DNA of 64,000 bases from UBA6059 sp040219045 (GCA_965229505.1 OZ245881.1:5343111-5407110); one strand, 5' to 3'; positions 8,241 through 17,738 are shown, numbered from the stretch's first letter. A program made the numbers and translations. Notes: generated by a model from the letters alone, not told the origin.

Positions 8241-8271
8241 TCTGAAGTTGGAATTTTATTCCAACTTCAGA
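8241..8271. terminator. 13-bp perfect hairpin, probable terminator between convergent genes
   Basis: TCTGAAGTTGGAA and its exact complement are separated by a 5-base loop. It lies 17 bp after the stop of the upstream + gene and about 100 bp from the 3' end of the gld operon. The T tract is poor (TTATCG), so termination efficiency is uncertain. Confidence 0.6.
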
Positions 8272-8368
8272 TTATCGTTAGGTTAGCTAAAGAATTATCC
8301 GATTCTACCCTCAATAATCTCTAAGTGCACTATCAAAACATGCTCATAGGAAAACTCTGATCTTTTTA

Positions 8369-9268
8369 TCAAAATTCATCGTCGCTTTTAAGCAGTTTAC
8401 TGACCAAAGATGCATCATCAAAATAACTCTCTAGATTTTCTGAAGAATTGAGCACCCATTCTCCATTGACATCATAAGCCTTTACTTCAACTTCATTATC
8501 CGTGCTCTCTATGGTCACAGACAATGCTGGCGTTACCAACTGATCCGCCTCGTCGTAGAATTTCCTGCTAGAGACAAAGCTCAATCCACTGAGAAAACTG
8601 GCCACCGCTGCTGAATCAGCGGCCTGACCATTTTTGGTCCAGCCACTATCTTCTCTGGTCAGGACAAAGGCCGAGTCGGGGTAGTTAAAAGTTACTTGTT
8701 GGATGCTGTCTTTATTGGATCGCATGAGTACACTATTGCGGTAGGAAGCAGGATCAGCACTGACGGAGAAAGCCATGAAGTTCTTAGCAGAATAGACTTC
8801 ATTCTCCTCAGTTAGCCTCACATAGGTAGAATAGGAGTTTTGACCCTCCATGTTGAACCGGCCGATGATCAAGTCAAGCGTCTTTTCTCCGCCTTCATAG
8901 ACCTCTACTACCGTACCCGCCGAGTCCACCTGATAGTCCTTCCATTTATCCTGCTTCTTTGCCACCAGCCTTGATGGCTTGATCGAAAGTAAGACCCCCA
9001 GACTCGACTTCACGGAACCCTCAGTCGCTGCGACTTTTTTTCCGCTAGGTAACGTCAGTTCCCAGCCCTCCGCAACCTTGGTCACATCACTCGTCTTATC
9101 TGATGCTTTAACCATTAGTCGTGTCACCTTAGCGGTATCTATCTCAACCAACACTTCGCGATAGGAAGTACTCCGACTGCTGGAATTTGTCCACTCTACG
9201 ATAAGGTAGACCACTATTAGCCCACCGAGTAAAAGCAATAATTTTAAGTTTGATAGATTCTTCAACAT
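8369..9268 (-). CDS. DUF4340 domain protein of the gld operon
   Basis: 299 residues with an N-terminal membrane anchor (LKLLLLLGGLIVVYLIVEW) and a long extracytoplasmic part. The repeated pattern of short beta units (VTRLMVKASDK, WELTLPSGKKV, LDLIIGRFN) is that of DUF4340 proteins, which commonly follow GldG-like genes in Bacteroidota and other phyla. It is the last gene of the gldA-gldF-gldG operon, starting 24 bp after gldG. It is likely an accessory envelope subunit of the same ABC complex; direct evidence for a role is lacking. Confidence 0.8.
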   Translation of the reverse strand: MLKNLSNLKLLLLLGGLIVVYLIVEWTNSSSRSTSYREVLVEIDTAKVTRLMVKASDKTSDVTKVAEGWELTLPSGKKVAATEGSVKSSLGVLLSIKPSRLVAKKQDKWKDYQVDSAGTVVEVYEGGEKTLDLIIGRFNMEGQNSYSTYVRLTEENEVYSAKNFMAFSVSADPASYRNSVLMRSNKDSIQQVTFNYPDSAFVLTREDSGWTKNGQAADSAAVASFLSGLSFVSSRKFYDEADQLVTPALSVTIESTDNEVEVKAYDVNGEWVLNSSENLESYFDDASLVSKLLKSDDEF

Positions 9269-9292
9269 CTCGTCCGTTCTTTAGTTCATCAA

Positions 9293-10804
9293 TCAATAAA
9301 CTCCCTCCATCCACTTTTGCTTGCGTCGCAGGTTCATCTGCTTTCTTATGAATGCATAGACCAGCAGTAGAATGATCGGTATGAACACATTGCCGTACTT
9401 CAGCAATGCTTTGGTCTCTTCCTCGGTCTGATCAAGAGGTCTGGCGGTAATACCTTTGGTTCTCAGATCGATCAACCCGGTATCGTCTGACAACCAATCA
9501 ATAGCATTGGATGCAAAGTTGACATTGTCAGCATTTTGCTGCTGTTGTCCGTTTTCACCGTTGCTGATAAACTCTCCATTTGCTACCACCACGAGCTTAG
9601 AGCTGGCATTAGGCATGATGTTGCCTTCTACGGCTACCGCCAATATTTGCTCTTGCAGCGGGAAGTCAGCAGCACTCCACTTCTTATTAATATCAATATA
9701 AGACGGGGCATTTACCAGGCCTGACTGCTCAGAGGAGAATATCAATGGCGTCACGTTCAAAGCGGAATCTGCACGCGTCACCTGAATATTATTAACGAAC
9801 GGAAGTAAAATATCTTCCAACCCCTGTGCAATCGGGTGATCCCCAAAATTATTAGCCCTTGGGAAATATGGGAAGGTCACTTGCGAATTGATCGTAAAAT
9901 AGCCCTGCTGCTGACGAACAGACACTGATGCACAGTTCACATCTATCACGAAGCTGTTGCCCATGTTGATGCCCTTATCCCTGAGCCAGGCATTGATCCC
10001 TATATCGGGTGCTCTGGTCAGCGCAGCTGTACTTAAGTCGCCCTGTACATTGCTCTTAGCCACGAAAATATTACCTCCTAAGGCCATGAAGTCATCCAAC
10101 TTGGCCAGGTCAGCCGATGGTATGGTATCCGTTGGATTAATAATTGCCACGGCCTTGTAGAAAGTAGGGATCGGATCGGCACCTATCGTAAATGGCTCAA
10201 CATCATAGAGCACAGATAGTTGCTGCTGAAGCTGAAGTAGCGCATTTGGCGGTAGCTCTCCATGCCCCTGCAGCAGCGCGATCTTAGGCTTATCCGCGAT
10301 GGATATCTTCTTGATGGATGTAGTTAAGGAATACTCCATTCCCGCACCGGGCTGTACGAGCGGAATGACCTCCTGTTGATCTCCCATACTGAGTACGGCA
10401 CCCATGTAGGCCTTCAGCTGCTGCACCTGATCCTTCTCAGTCACATTGATGATCACCGGACTGATGCCACTCTGCTGGGCTTCCCGCTCTATCTCCTCAT
10501 TTTCGTTGGGGTTGATAAACTCATAGACAACATTGCCTCCTGATCGATTTTCATATTCGATCAACTGATCTTCAAAGTCCTGTCTGTTGCTCAACAGCTG
10601 CGGCGGTAAGTCTTCTGAGAAGTACGCCTTTACGGTCACCACATCATCGAGATCCTCGAGGATGTCCTTTGTGGCCTTGCTCAAGGTATATCGACCATCA
10701 GCGGTAAAATCTAACCTGAAGTACAATCTATTGGAGATCAGATTGGCTATGATCACAATACCCAGTACGATCGCTAATCTTATGAATACACTATTTCTTT
10801 TCAT
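9293..10804 (-). CDS. gldG: Gliding motility ABC transporter component GldG
   Basis: 503 residues. One helix at each end (about 8-27 and about 470-487) flanks a large extracytoplasmic domain, with a basic C-terminal tail. The N-terminal RFDFTADGRYTLSKATKDIL-type stretch and the ABC-type_uncharacterised/GldG layout are diagnostic, together with gldF upstream at 14 bp spacing. GldG forms the GldA-GldF-GldG ABC complex, which is associated with gliding motility in Flavobacterium johnsoniae though dispensable in some strains. GldG is thought to be the substrate-binding or periplasmic part. Confidence 0.93.
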   Translation of the reverse strand: MKRNSVFIRLAIVLGIVIIANLISNRLYFRLDFTADGRYTLSKATKDILEDLDDVVTVKAYFSEDLPPQLLSNRQDFEDQLIEYENRSGGNVVYEFINPNENEEIEREAQQSGISPVIINVTEKDQVQQLKAYMGAVLSMGDQQEVIPLVQPGAGMEYSLTTSIKKISIADKPKIALLQGHGELPPNALLQLQQQLSVLYDVEPFTIGADPIPTFYKAVAIINPTDTIPSADLAKLDDFMALGGNIFVAKSNVQGDLSTAALTRAPDIGINAWLRDKGINMGNSFVIDVNCASVSVRQQQGYFTINSQVTFPYFPRANNFGDHPIAQGLEDILLPFVNNIQVTRADSALNVTPLIFSSEQSGLVNAPSYIDINKKWSAADFPLQEQILAVAVEGNIMPNASSKLVVVANGEFISNGENGQQQQNADNVNFASNAIDWLSDDTGLIDLRTKGITARPLDQTEEETKALLKYGNVFIPIILLLVYAFIRKQMNLRRKQKWMEGVY

Positions 10805-10818
10805 CTTCCGAGTTGTTT

Positions 10819-11544
10819 TTAGCCCTGCCAGTTGCGTCTGGAAAGCATCGATTGAGAAAATAATAGACCGACAAGTGTGATGGACAAGAAGTAAACTATG
10901 TCCCTGGAGTCAATCACTCCTCTGCTGAGTGATTCGAAGTGTGCACGCATGCTCAAGTAGTTCATAGCAGCTCCCAGACCTCCCCTGAAGCTAGATCCCA
11001 TTACATCAAACAGAATCTGAAAGAAAATACCAATGAACAGCGCCATTAGGAACGCCACGATCTGGTTGTTGGTGACGCTACTGGCGAACAAACCTATACT
11101 GATGTATCCTGCAGAAAGCAGTATCAAACCCAGGTAGCCACCAATAATGCCCCCGTGATCTACTGACCCCAATTGACTAACAGTGATGTAGTAGGGCAAA
11201 GTGCAGAAAAGCGCAATCACCACCAATAGTAAACAGGCTAAGAACTTCCCTCCTACAATCTGCCAATCAGTGATTGCCTTAGTAGACAGCAGCTCAATCG
11301 TCCCCGATCGCGTTTCTTCTGCCAACATCCTCATGGTAATCGCAGGGATAAAGAAGAACAGCGTCCAGAAACCAATCCCAAAGAAAACCTGCAGACTGGC
11401 CTGGTTGATCAAAAATATATTGTTGCCGAAGAGCCAGGTGAAGAAACCGCTCATACCAAGGAAGAGTATGATCATGACATAGGCGATCAGCGAGTCGAAA
11501 AATGACGCTAGCTCTCGTTTAGCGATAATCCATATTTTGTCCAT
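10819..11544 (-). CDS. gldF: Gliding motility ABC transporter permease GldF
   Basis: 241 residues with six likely membrane helices, beginning MDKIWIIAKRELASFFDSLIAY, the typical start of ABC-2 permeases. The conserved loop MLAEETRSGTIELLSTKAIT (about residues 73-92) is the ABC-2/GldF signature after helix 2 and probably contacts the ATPase. It lies 10 bp after gldA and 14 bp before gldG in one operon. It forms the membrane channel of the gliding-associated exporter. Confidence 0.93.
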   Translation of the reverse strand: MDKIWIIAKRELASFFDSLIAYVMIILFLGMSGFFTWLFGNNIFLINQASLQVFFGIGFWTLFFFIPAITMRMLAEETRSGTIELLSTKAITDWQIVGGKFLACLLLVVIALFCTLPYYITVSQLGSVDHGGIIGGYLGLILLSAGYISIGLFASSVTNNQIVAFLMALFIGIFFQILFDVMGSSFRGGLGAAMNYLSMRAHFESLSRGVIDSRDIVYFLSITLVGLLFSQSMLSRRNWQG

Positions 11545-11554
11545 AATCGATTTG

Positions 11555-12481
11555 CTAGTTTGTTAATTCTCTAAATACATCTTCCAGACGGGTCTCAATG
11601 CCCGTCATCTCTAACAGGTACCATTTGTTGCTAACACAAAGGTCAAAAACAGCCTTGCGGCTAGACTGCTCAGGTTTGGACTGTACCGTAAAGTAATCTG
11701 ACTTACCTTCCACGGTATCCACTTTTTCCACGGTGGCTAAACCTAGCAGTGCTTTCTTAATGCTGTCTCCATCTGATCCCTCTATCTGTACGGTCAATAG
11801 TTCCTGACCTTGTGCCTGCTGTCGCAATGTAGCAGACGTGCCATCCGCTGCTATCCTACCTCTGTTGATGATCAATATCCTATCACATGTAGCCTCTACT
11901 TCTGATAAGATATGCGAGCTCAAGATTACAGTCTTCTCTTTACCCAGCTTCTTGATCAGCTTACGAATCTCGATAATCTGATTCGGATCAAGTCCTGTAG
12001 TGGGTTCATCCAGGATCAACACCTCAGGGTTGTGGATCATCGCTTGAGCCAAACCCACCCTTTGTCTGTAGCCCTTAGACAGTTCACCTATTTTTTTGTG
12101 CTTCTCCACGTCGAGACCACATGTTTCGATCATTTCGGCGATCCGCTCGGGTATCTTGTTGCCAGGGACACCTTGTATCTCAGCTGAGAATCGGAGATAA
12201 TCGATGATCGGCATATCAAGATAGAGCGGATTGTTTTCCGGTAGGTAACCGATACGCTTCTTGATCTCATCAGGATGGGTGTGGATGGACATCCCTTCAA
12301 GCATAACATCACCACTCGATGGTGCCATATAGCACGTAATCATCTTCATGGTCGTACTTTTCCCAGCTCCATTGGGCCCCAGGAAGCCAACGACTTCTCC
12401 TGTCTCGACCTTGAAGGAGATATTATTGACCGCTTTCTGCTCACCGTACTTTTTGGTGAGTCCATCAACTACAATTGACAT
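11555..12481 (-). CDS. gldA: Gliding motility ABC transporter ATPase GldA
   Basis: 308 residues. Walker A is GPNGAGKS (35-42), the ABC signature is LSKGYRQRVG (134-143), Walker B plus catalytic Glu is VLILDEP (154-160), and the switch His lies in SSHILSE. The C-terminal extension after about residue 225 (LLTVQIEGSD onward) is typical of GldA-type and other ABC-2 ATPases. It is the first gene of the operon gldA-gldF-gldG-DUF4340, all on the minus strand with gaps of 10-24 bp. The single ABC operon supports gliding ability but does not prove it; no gldB, gldKLMN or spr genes are in view. Confidence 0.94.
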   Translation of the reverse strand: MSIVVDGLTKKYGEQKAVNNISFKVETGEVVGFLGPNGAGKSTTMKMITCYMAPSSGDVMLEGMSIHTHPDEIKKRIGYLPENNPLYLDMPIIDYLRFSAEIQGVPGNKIPERIAEMIETCGLDVEKHKKIGELSKGYRQRVGLAQAMIHNPEVLILDEPTTGLDPNQIIEIRKLIKKLGKEKTVILSSHILSEVEATCDRILIINRGRIAADGTSATLRQQAQGQELLTVQIEGSDGDSIKKALLGLATVEKVDTVEGKSDYFTVQSKPEQSSRKAVFDLCVSNKWYLLEMTGIETRLEDVFRELTN

Positions 12482-12602
12482 ATATTCTGTGCGTTAAGTA
12501 ATTGAATAACTAACCCCTAAAGTGAGGCTATAAAAACTGCGCAATACTAAGCAGTGGCATAAAATATTTCAAGCCTGCTGGAAAGGGAGATGTTAAAAAA
12601 TG

Positions 12603-13328
12603 TTAAATGGTAGGCTGAAAGGAAGTCTGGGCGAGTATGACGTCTTTTCCGGTCCTGGTATTGGAGATCACATGTTGATAACTGCTATTGCCCAGATCAG
12701 CACGATAAAAAATCAACTCGTCACCACGCAGTGCCTCTGTTTTGAAGATCATGTCAATCGATTGGAGGCTTCCTGATTTCATAGATCCGGTTGCCCCTTC
12801 CATGCACCACTGAAAGTAGTTGGCATTATTGACATGTCCATTACGATCGATATCGCGCTCCAGCACCTGATATTGCAGTAGTTTCTCAAGGTGCTCAGTC
12901 TTAGCGATTTTCTCCGTTAGGAGGAGTAGGTTGTCTCGATCTACCGAGAATCTGGCTTCTTTGATAAACTCAGGGATGCGGATCATGCGGCGTGTCTGAA
13001 TGTCTAGCACGATCCAATTGGTTTTTGCGGTAGCGATGAGTTGGTCTCGATCGTTATAGATTTTGAAGTCACGATAAGTGAGAAATCGGTCTAATCCAGA
13101 TGCCCAGGTGTCCACATATACCAGATCATTATGCTTTGGCCAATGCAAGACATCAAGTTTCAGTCGCTGCATGACCCAGGAGACGCCCTTTTCGAGCAGG
13201 TGGTTAACGGAAAAGCCCAAGGTATGGGAATTTCGCCAGGCGGCCTCTTCCAGGTAGTTGATTAGCGACAAGAGTCTTAATTCACCACCAGGGTCAGTCT
13301 CGTATGCGCGTACCTGAAACTCCTCCAT
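12603..13328 (-). CDS. Acyl-ACP thioesterase family protein
   Basis: 241 residues forming two hotdog domains. The first holds the YETDPGGELRLLSLINYLEEAAWRN-type start (as in FatA/FatB-like bacterial acyl-ACP thioesterases), W..QRLKLDVLHWPKHND and LDRFLTYRDF. The second begins near 150 with RDIDRNGHVNNANYFQWCME, the Asn-His-Val-Asn active-site motif of the family. It probably hydrolyses acyl-ACP to release fatty acids. It is separated from gldA by about 120 bp, so it is probably an independent unit. Confidence 0.88.
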   Translation of the reverse strand: MEEFQVRAYETDPGGELRLLSLINYLEEAAWRNSHTLGFSVNHLLEKGVSWVMQRLKLDVLHWPKHNDLVYVDTWASGLDRFLTYRDFKIYNDRDQLIATAKTNWIVLDIQTRRMIRIPEFIKEARFSVDRDNLLLLTEKIAKTEHLEKLLQYQVLERDIDRNGHVNNANYFQWCMEGATGSMKSGSLQSIDMIFKTEALRGDELIFYRADLGNSSYQHVISNTRTGKDVILAQTSFQPTI

Positions 13329-13397
13329 GGCGGTGAATTAATACTAAACACTCATCGAAATCAAATTAATAGTTGATTTCCAAGGTCTATTTTGCCG

Positions 13398-14903
13398 TTA
13401 TACCTTAATAGGCTCCTTCTTCATCAGCTCTATAATATGCTCCCATACGTTTTGGAAGGGTAGCACCTCGATCTCCGCAAAAACACCTTCCAACTCTTCC
13501 AGTTCTTTGAGCTTGTCGTAGTATTTTTTGCCTTTCTTCTCGGCCTTCTTCACATCATATCCCGTAGATGGCAGGCATTTGATGATCTTGATAAATTGCT
13601 TCTCGCGGGGGTACTGCCCCGGATCTGAGTAGTGAAGCTTCATGTACTCTAGCAGTCCTTCAACCCGATCAACTACCCTATCTACATTTCCTTCCTTGAG
13701 ATGGTGCAGCAATTCTAGTATAAGAACTGAGGTATTATAACCGCGCTGATCTTTTCGATCCTTGCTCATCGTCACAAAGAATTCCTCAAAGTTCAGCGCC
13801 TTGCTTACCTTCTCGCCCGGAATCACGAAGTTGAGGTAAGCTCCGAATAGTTTCCAGCGATCTTGTGCCTTGGTAGATAGGTTGTCCAAATGTGAGTTGC
13901 GCACTACCCGTTGCATTAGATCACTTGCCAGCTTGTACGATTTACTATGCAGCGCTAACAGCATGTAGTTCTCCATGTGGCTAAACCAGTTGTTGGTAGA
14001 GCGATTGAAGTGAAGCATGCCATGACTAGCTGTCTTCAAGCCTTCGTCATATTGCTTGAGCCTAAGCAAGGCATAGGTCTTCATAAAGTAGTTATACCGC
14101 GCGTCAAACCTAATTGCGTTGATCTCACCATTCTCAAGGCGTTGTGCCATGTCGTCGGCCATGGTGACGATGGTCTGAAAGTCTCCCGTCAACTCGCAGT
14201 AGAACATTTTGAGTCTGTAATACCTATCGTAAACAATGAAGCTATCACTCTTTTTAGAAAGCCCTTCGAGTGTTTTAACAGCCTTTGCTGCCTCGTCAAT
14301 GGTATTTCGCTTGCTATGCAGCGACTTGCGTAGGTTCATGCTCATCTTAGAAAAGAGGTTCTCACACTTCTCTTCAAGCTCCAGGGTTTTCACTACCTCC
14401 TCTATCGCCTCAACCGTCGTGTAGTAATCCGTTGGTTTGCATCTTTCGCTGTAAATCAACCGTAGCAGACGTAATGCCTCATAGCTGATATTGGTAAACT
14501 CGCATTCCTTGGAAATGGCGTAAGCCTTGTTGAGTTGCTTCTCTGCCATATCGTATTCGGCACTGCGCAGTAGCGTCTTAGCACGGCTGAGGTGGTTTTC
14601 ACTTTCATGCTCGTATTGCCAGGCTATGTTGTCTTCGGACTCTTTGAAGTCTACCAGAGGCAATAAGTTCATGATCTTAGCCTTGAGCCTTGACTTCAGC
14701 ATTCTGAACCTGTGGTCAGTAGGGTCTGAATCATAGAGCCCCTTAGCGGCATCCTCATCGGTCAAAAACAAGCCGTCTCTTGCTCCTAAATAGAGCTGCT
14801 CTTCCAAACTTGGATACTCTGTCGCCACATCCAAATCAAGCCCGAAACCGTTCTTATCGGCTCGATTTGTTATGATCTTGATAATTTTTCGTATTTCCTG
14901 CAT
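13398..14903 (-). CDS. Conserved-looking cytoplasmic helical-repeat protein, function unknown
   Basis: 501 residues, charged and almost entirely helical in appearance, with no signal or membrane helix. From about 110 to 420 the pattern of paired helices with small residues (LRSAEYDMAEKQLNKAYAIS, LLRLKQYDEGLKTASHGMLH) looks like degenerate TPRs. I do not recognise the N-terminal 100 residues, which hold a motif EQLYLGARDGLF. Such proteins occur widely in Cytophagales and may serve as scaffolds; no catalytic residues are evident. It stands alone on the minus strand. Confidence 0.7.
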   Translation of the reverse strand: MQEIRKIIKIITNRADKNGFGLDLDVATEYPSLEEQLYLGARDGLFLTDEDAAKGLYDSDPTDHRFRMLKSRLKAKIMNLLPLVDFKESEDNIAWQYEHESENHLSRAKTLLRSAEYDMAEKQLNKAYAISKECEFTNISYEALRLLRLIYSERCKPTDYYTTVEAIEEVVKTLELEEKCENLFSKMSMNLRKSLHSKRNTIDEAAKAVKTLEGLSKKSDSFIVYDRYYRLKMFYCELTGDFQTIVTMADDMAQRLENGEINAIRFDARYNYFMKTYALLRLKQYDEGLKTASHGMLHFNRSTNNWFSHMENYMLLALHSKSYKLASDLMQRVVRNSHLDNLSTKAQDRWKLFGAYLNFVIPGEKVSKALNFEEFFVTMSKDRKDQRGYNTSVLILELLHHLKEGNVDRVVDRVEGLLEYMKLHYSDPGQYPREKQFIKIIKCLPSTGYDVKKAEKKGKKYYDKLKELEELEGVFAEIEVLPFQNVWEHIIELMKKEPIKV

Positions 14904-15116
14904 CTCTTTTTGTTATTAGCTGACTGGAAAGATAGCTAAAAAAGAAAATGACGGACTGATTCTTGGAATAATTATAGTTGCCCACTGACATTTAGCATTA
15001 GCTTTTGATCAATCCACCCAATAATCGACTATAAGGCCAGCCTCAGGTATCATTTGGGCGGACTTATCCAAGGGGTTCCTGTCGGATCCGGGTTCATCAA
15101 GGAAGTCTAGAAAATG

Positions 15117-16643
15117 CTAAAGATCTGTCGTTAGGATTGCGGTAATGGTCTTGATACCATCGATGTAGTTCCCGATTCTGATGTTCTCGTTAGGGCTGTG
15201 CTGATTGTTATCAGGATTTACGGTAGGTATAATTACAGCCGGTACATCGAGTGTTACCACAAACGGTGAAATAGGTATAGAACCACCTCCCGTTCTTATC
15301 TGGATAGGATCAGCACCGAAAGCCTTTCGCATACCACTTCTCAGCCAGCTACCCACTTCCGTATCATAGTCTGTACGGAAGGCGTCATAAGAAATCTCAT
15401 AGTTGAAGCGCGCTATTTTACCATACTGCATCCGCTCTTCGTCGGTTGGTTCACCATCAATCAAGTAGTAGCCTTGCTCCTGGACATGATTCTTCACCAA
15501 ATCCACCATTCTCTGTGCATCTGATTCTTTTACGAGTCGGATGTCTATTTCAGCGGTAGCGGACGCTGGCACAATCGTACGTGCCTCTGCCCCCACCCAC
15601 GCTGATCGCATGCCGCGAATATTGAGCGACGGGTACTGAATGGATTCCTGATAATTGGTAGCTACAGCATCAATTTCACTTATTCCTATTTTCCTCTTGA
15701 TATCATCTTCATCATCAGGCACTTGCTTCAGTATGGCTTTCACTTCAGGAGAGAGCGTGATGCCATCATACCAAGTAGGTATGGTGACACGGCCAACATC
15801 ATCCTTCATACTAGACAGCAGTTGAGCCAACCTCAATGCAGGATTAGGTGCATAATTACCATAATGGCCGCTATGTTGAGGTACTCTTGGCCCGAATACC
15901 TCCAAAGAGACGGTCGCAATACCTCTTGCACCATAGGTCAGTGTCGGTTCGTTAGAGATGTGTCTGGGCCCATCAAAGATGATCAACATATCAGCGGATA
16001 AAGTCTCACTATAATCGACTACTGCCTTTGGCAGCCTTGGCGATCCCAGTTCCTCCTCAAAATCCATAATCACCTTCATATTGAAGTTGGGCTTGAGCTT
16101 CCGGTCATTGATGATATCCATCGCCTTTAGAAACATCATATCAGGCCCTCTCGCATCAGACGCTGAACGCACAAATATTCTCCAATCTCGATCGAGTTCC
16201 CCATCCAGCTTTGACCAGTCTTGTATCTCCCATTTACCATCTGCATTTTGTGCTTTTAGTGTTGGTGTCCACGGACTTTCTTGAAACCATGCACTGCTAT
16301 CCACTGGCTGTCCATCCACTTGAAGATAGATAAGTACTGTCTTTGCTTTTGGATTAATTATCCTGCTCGCTAGTAGCAGTGGCACTGTTGAAGTCTCCAG
16401 CCGCTGAGTCTCAAAGCCGCGCTTGCTAAAAGCATTCTCACACCAGCTCACATTTTTCTCGATATCCTCAGGGTAAGTCGCATCGTTAGGCATACTGAAA
16501 AAATCATATAGCTCATCAAAAGACCCCTTCGCATACTGCAAGGCAAGGTCGTCCAGCTCGGATGATTTAATTTTTTGACCGTTTGCAGCTATCGCAAAAA
16601 ATAATACTGCCGTCAGCGTGATTGATATTACCTTGTAATTCAT
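15117..16643 (-). CDS. M20-family metallopeptidase, secreted, with atypical metal site
   Basis: 508 residues from ATG 16643, where a clean signal peptide begins (MNYKVISITLTAVLFFAIAA); an in-frame ATG 24 bp upstream is less likely. The fold is that of CNDP-like M20 dipeptidases: D163 (SASDARGP), Glu pair 197-198 (FEEELGS), D224 (IIFDGP) and the late His in NQHSPNE. However, the canonical first ligand motif (GHYDVQPVD) reads LQVDGQPVD, so Gln108 replaces the zinc-ligand His, and the second Asp of SDDKG is Ala. It may bind one metal or differ in activity. It is probably periplasmic. Its start lies 26 bp from the divergent phosphodiesterase gene. Confidence 0.83.
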   Translation of the reverse strand: MNYKVISITLTAVLFFAIAANGQKIKSSELDDLALQYAKGSFDELYDFFSMPNDATYPEDIEKNVSWCENAFSKRGFETQRLETSTVPLLLASRIINPKAKTVLIYLQVDGQPVDSSAWFQESPWTPTLKAQNADGKWEIQDWSKLDGELDRDWRIFVRSASDARGPDMMFLKAMDIINDRKLKPNFNMKVIMDFEEELGSPRLPKAVVDYSETLSADMLIIFDGPRHISNEPTLTYGARGIATVSLEVFGPRVPQHSGHYGNYAPNPALRLAQLLSSMKDDVGRVTIPTWYDGITLSPEVKAILKQVPDDEDDIKRKIGISEIDAVATNYQESIQYPSLNIRGMRSAWVGAEARTIVPASATAEIDIRLVKESDAQRMVDLVKNHVQEQGYYLIDGEPTDEERMQYGKIARFNYEISYDAFRTDYDTEVGSWLRSGMRKAFGADPIQIRTGGGSIPISPFVVTLDVPAVIIPTVNPDNNQHSPNENIRIGNYIDGIKTITAILTTDL

Positions 16644-16669
16644 GATACAGTGAGATTTATTGAGCACTT

Positions 16670-17179
16670 ATGAAGATTGGAATATTGTCCGATACACATG
16701 GTTATTTAGACCCCAAAATATACAAATACTTTGAGAATGTGGACGAGCTATGGCATGCCGGCGACATTGGCACTACAGAACTCATGGACGAACTAGAGGA
16801 GTTCAAACCAACAAGGTTTGTTTACGGTAATATCGACGGCCACAAGATACGGGCACGAGCCCCGGAGTATGAGTTATTCGAAGTAGGTGGCCTTAAAGTG
16901 CTCATGCTACATATCGGTGGCAAACCTCCCGGATATACCCAACAAGCCAGAGCGCTAATCGAAGAGCTTCGACCGGATGTTTTTGTTTGTGGACATAGCC
17001 ATATTTTGAGGGTAAGTCACGACCCTAAGCGACCCTGGCTCTTATACATCAATCCCGGAGCAGCTGGTAAAGTGGGGTTTCACAAAGTAAAGACGATCAT
17101 AAGGTTCGAAATATTGGAAGGAAAAATATCTAATATGCAAGCCATAGAGCTTGGTGCCAGGGCACAAAAAAAGTCCTGA
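16670..17179 (+). CDS. YfcE/MJ0936-type metallophosphoesterase
   Basis: 169 residues with a full calcineurin-like metal site: Asp8 and His10 (SDTHG), Asp32 (HAGDIG), Asn54 (YGNID), His81 and the final CGHSH (His109, His111). Length and motifs fit the YfcE family of small phosphodiesterases, which hydrolyse model phosphodiesters; the true substrate is unknown. It is cytoplasmic. The stop codon lies inside the terminator hairpin shared with the convergent Lys-rich gene. Confidence 0.9.
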   Translation: MKIGILSDTHGYLDPKIYKYFENVDELWHAGDIGTTELMDELEEFKPTRFVYGNIDGHKIRARAPEYELFEVGGLKVLMLHIGGKPPGYTQQARALIEELRPDVFVCGHSHILRVSHDPKRPWLLYINPGAAGKVGFHKVKTIIRFEILEGKISNMQAIELGARAQKKS

Positions 17180-17195
17180 CTGGTGTCAGGACTTT
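17170..17195. terminator. Terminator hairpin that contains a stop codon
   Basis: AAAGTCCTGAC and GTCAGGACTTT form an 11-bp stem with a 4-base loop. The TGA at 17177-17179 of the phosphoesterase gene lies in the left arm. Read on the minus strand the stem is followed by a run of T residues, so it mainly ends the convergent Lys/Ala-rich gene. Confidence 0.8.
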
Positions 17196-17221
17196 CAAAT
17201 CTTTAGATACCCAGGAAAAAA

Positions 17222-17602
17222 CTATTCTCCTTTGTCTTCTTTCTTCGCTTTTGCCTCTTTTTTGGGTGCCGCTTTCTTAGGAGCTGCTTCTTTTTTAGCC
17301 TTAGGTTCAGCTTTTTCCTCCTTCGCCTCTTCCTTCTTTGGAGCTGCCTTTTTCTTAGGTGCTTTCTCCACTACCTCTTCTACTACAGCCTCAGCAGCAG
17401 GAGCCGCCTCCTCTACTTTCGCCTTTGGTGCTTCCTTCTTAGACTTCTCGGCTTTAGCGTTAGCTGCAAACTCAGCCTTCACTGCTTCAACATCAACGTT
17501 TTTTATAACTGGCTTAGCAGTCAAACCTTTGATTGTGCTCTGTCTTTGCTTGGCAACAAGCTTATTTTTTCTTCCTTTTCTTTCGAGTCTGGTAACTGCC
17601 AT
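17222..17602 (-). CDS. Small basic protein with Lys/Ala/Glu/Pro-rich tail
   Basis: 126 residues in two parts. The first 45 (MAVTRLERKGRKNKLVAKQR onward to VKAEF) are basic and look conserved and structured. The remaining 80 are low-complexity K/A/E/P sequence with repeated APKK and EAK units, similar to tails of histone H1-like or ribosome/nucleoid-associated proteins. I do not recognise a named family. A nucleic-acid-binding role is an inference from charge alone. A strong terminator follows. The long opposite-strand frame is its shadow. Confidence 0.75.
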   Translation of the reverse strand: MAVTRLERKGRKNKLVAKQRQSTIKGLTAKPVIKNVDVEAVKAEFAANAKAEKSKKEAPKAKVEEAAPAAEAVVEEVVEKAPKKKAAPKKEEAKEEKAEPKAKKEAAPKKAAPKKEAKAKKEDKGE

Positions 17603-17738
17603 CTTGCTATGCTTTTATCAAATGAGCGGCAAAAATATAAAAAATACTTTTTAGTACAGCATGGTCGTGCTAAAATCCACCTGTATTTGAAGTAACTCCT
17701 CAATACCCCGATTATCTCAGCTCGGTTTACATCAGTGC

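Noticed and set aside
15009..15110. Plus-strand frame ending GVPVGSGFIKEV in the gap before the M20 gene
   Set aside because: It looks like a protein C terminus but is only about 33 codons, has no start and is preceded by stops in frame. Possibly a gene relic, not supported.
17151..17654. Long plus-strand frame opposite the Lys/Ala-rich gene
   Set aside because: Its Phe/Ala/Ser-rich product is the complement of the AAG/GCC-rich repeat; the minus-strand gene has the sensible protein.
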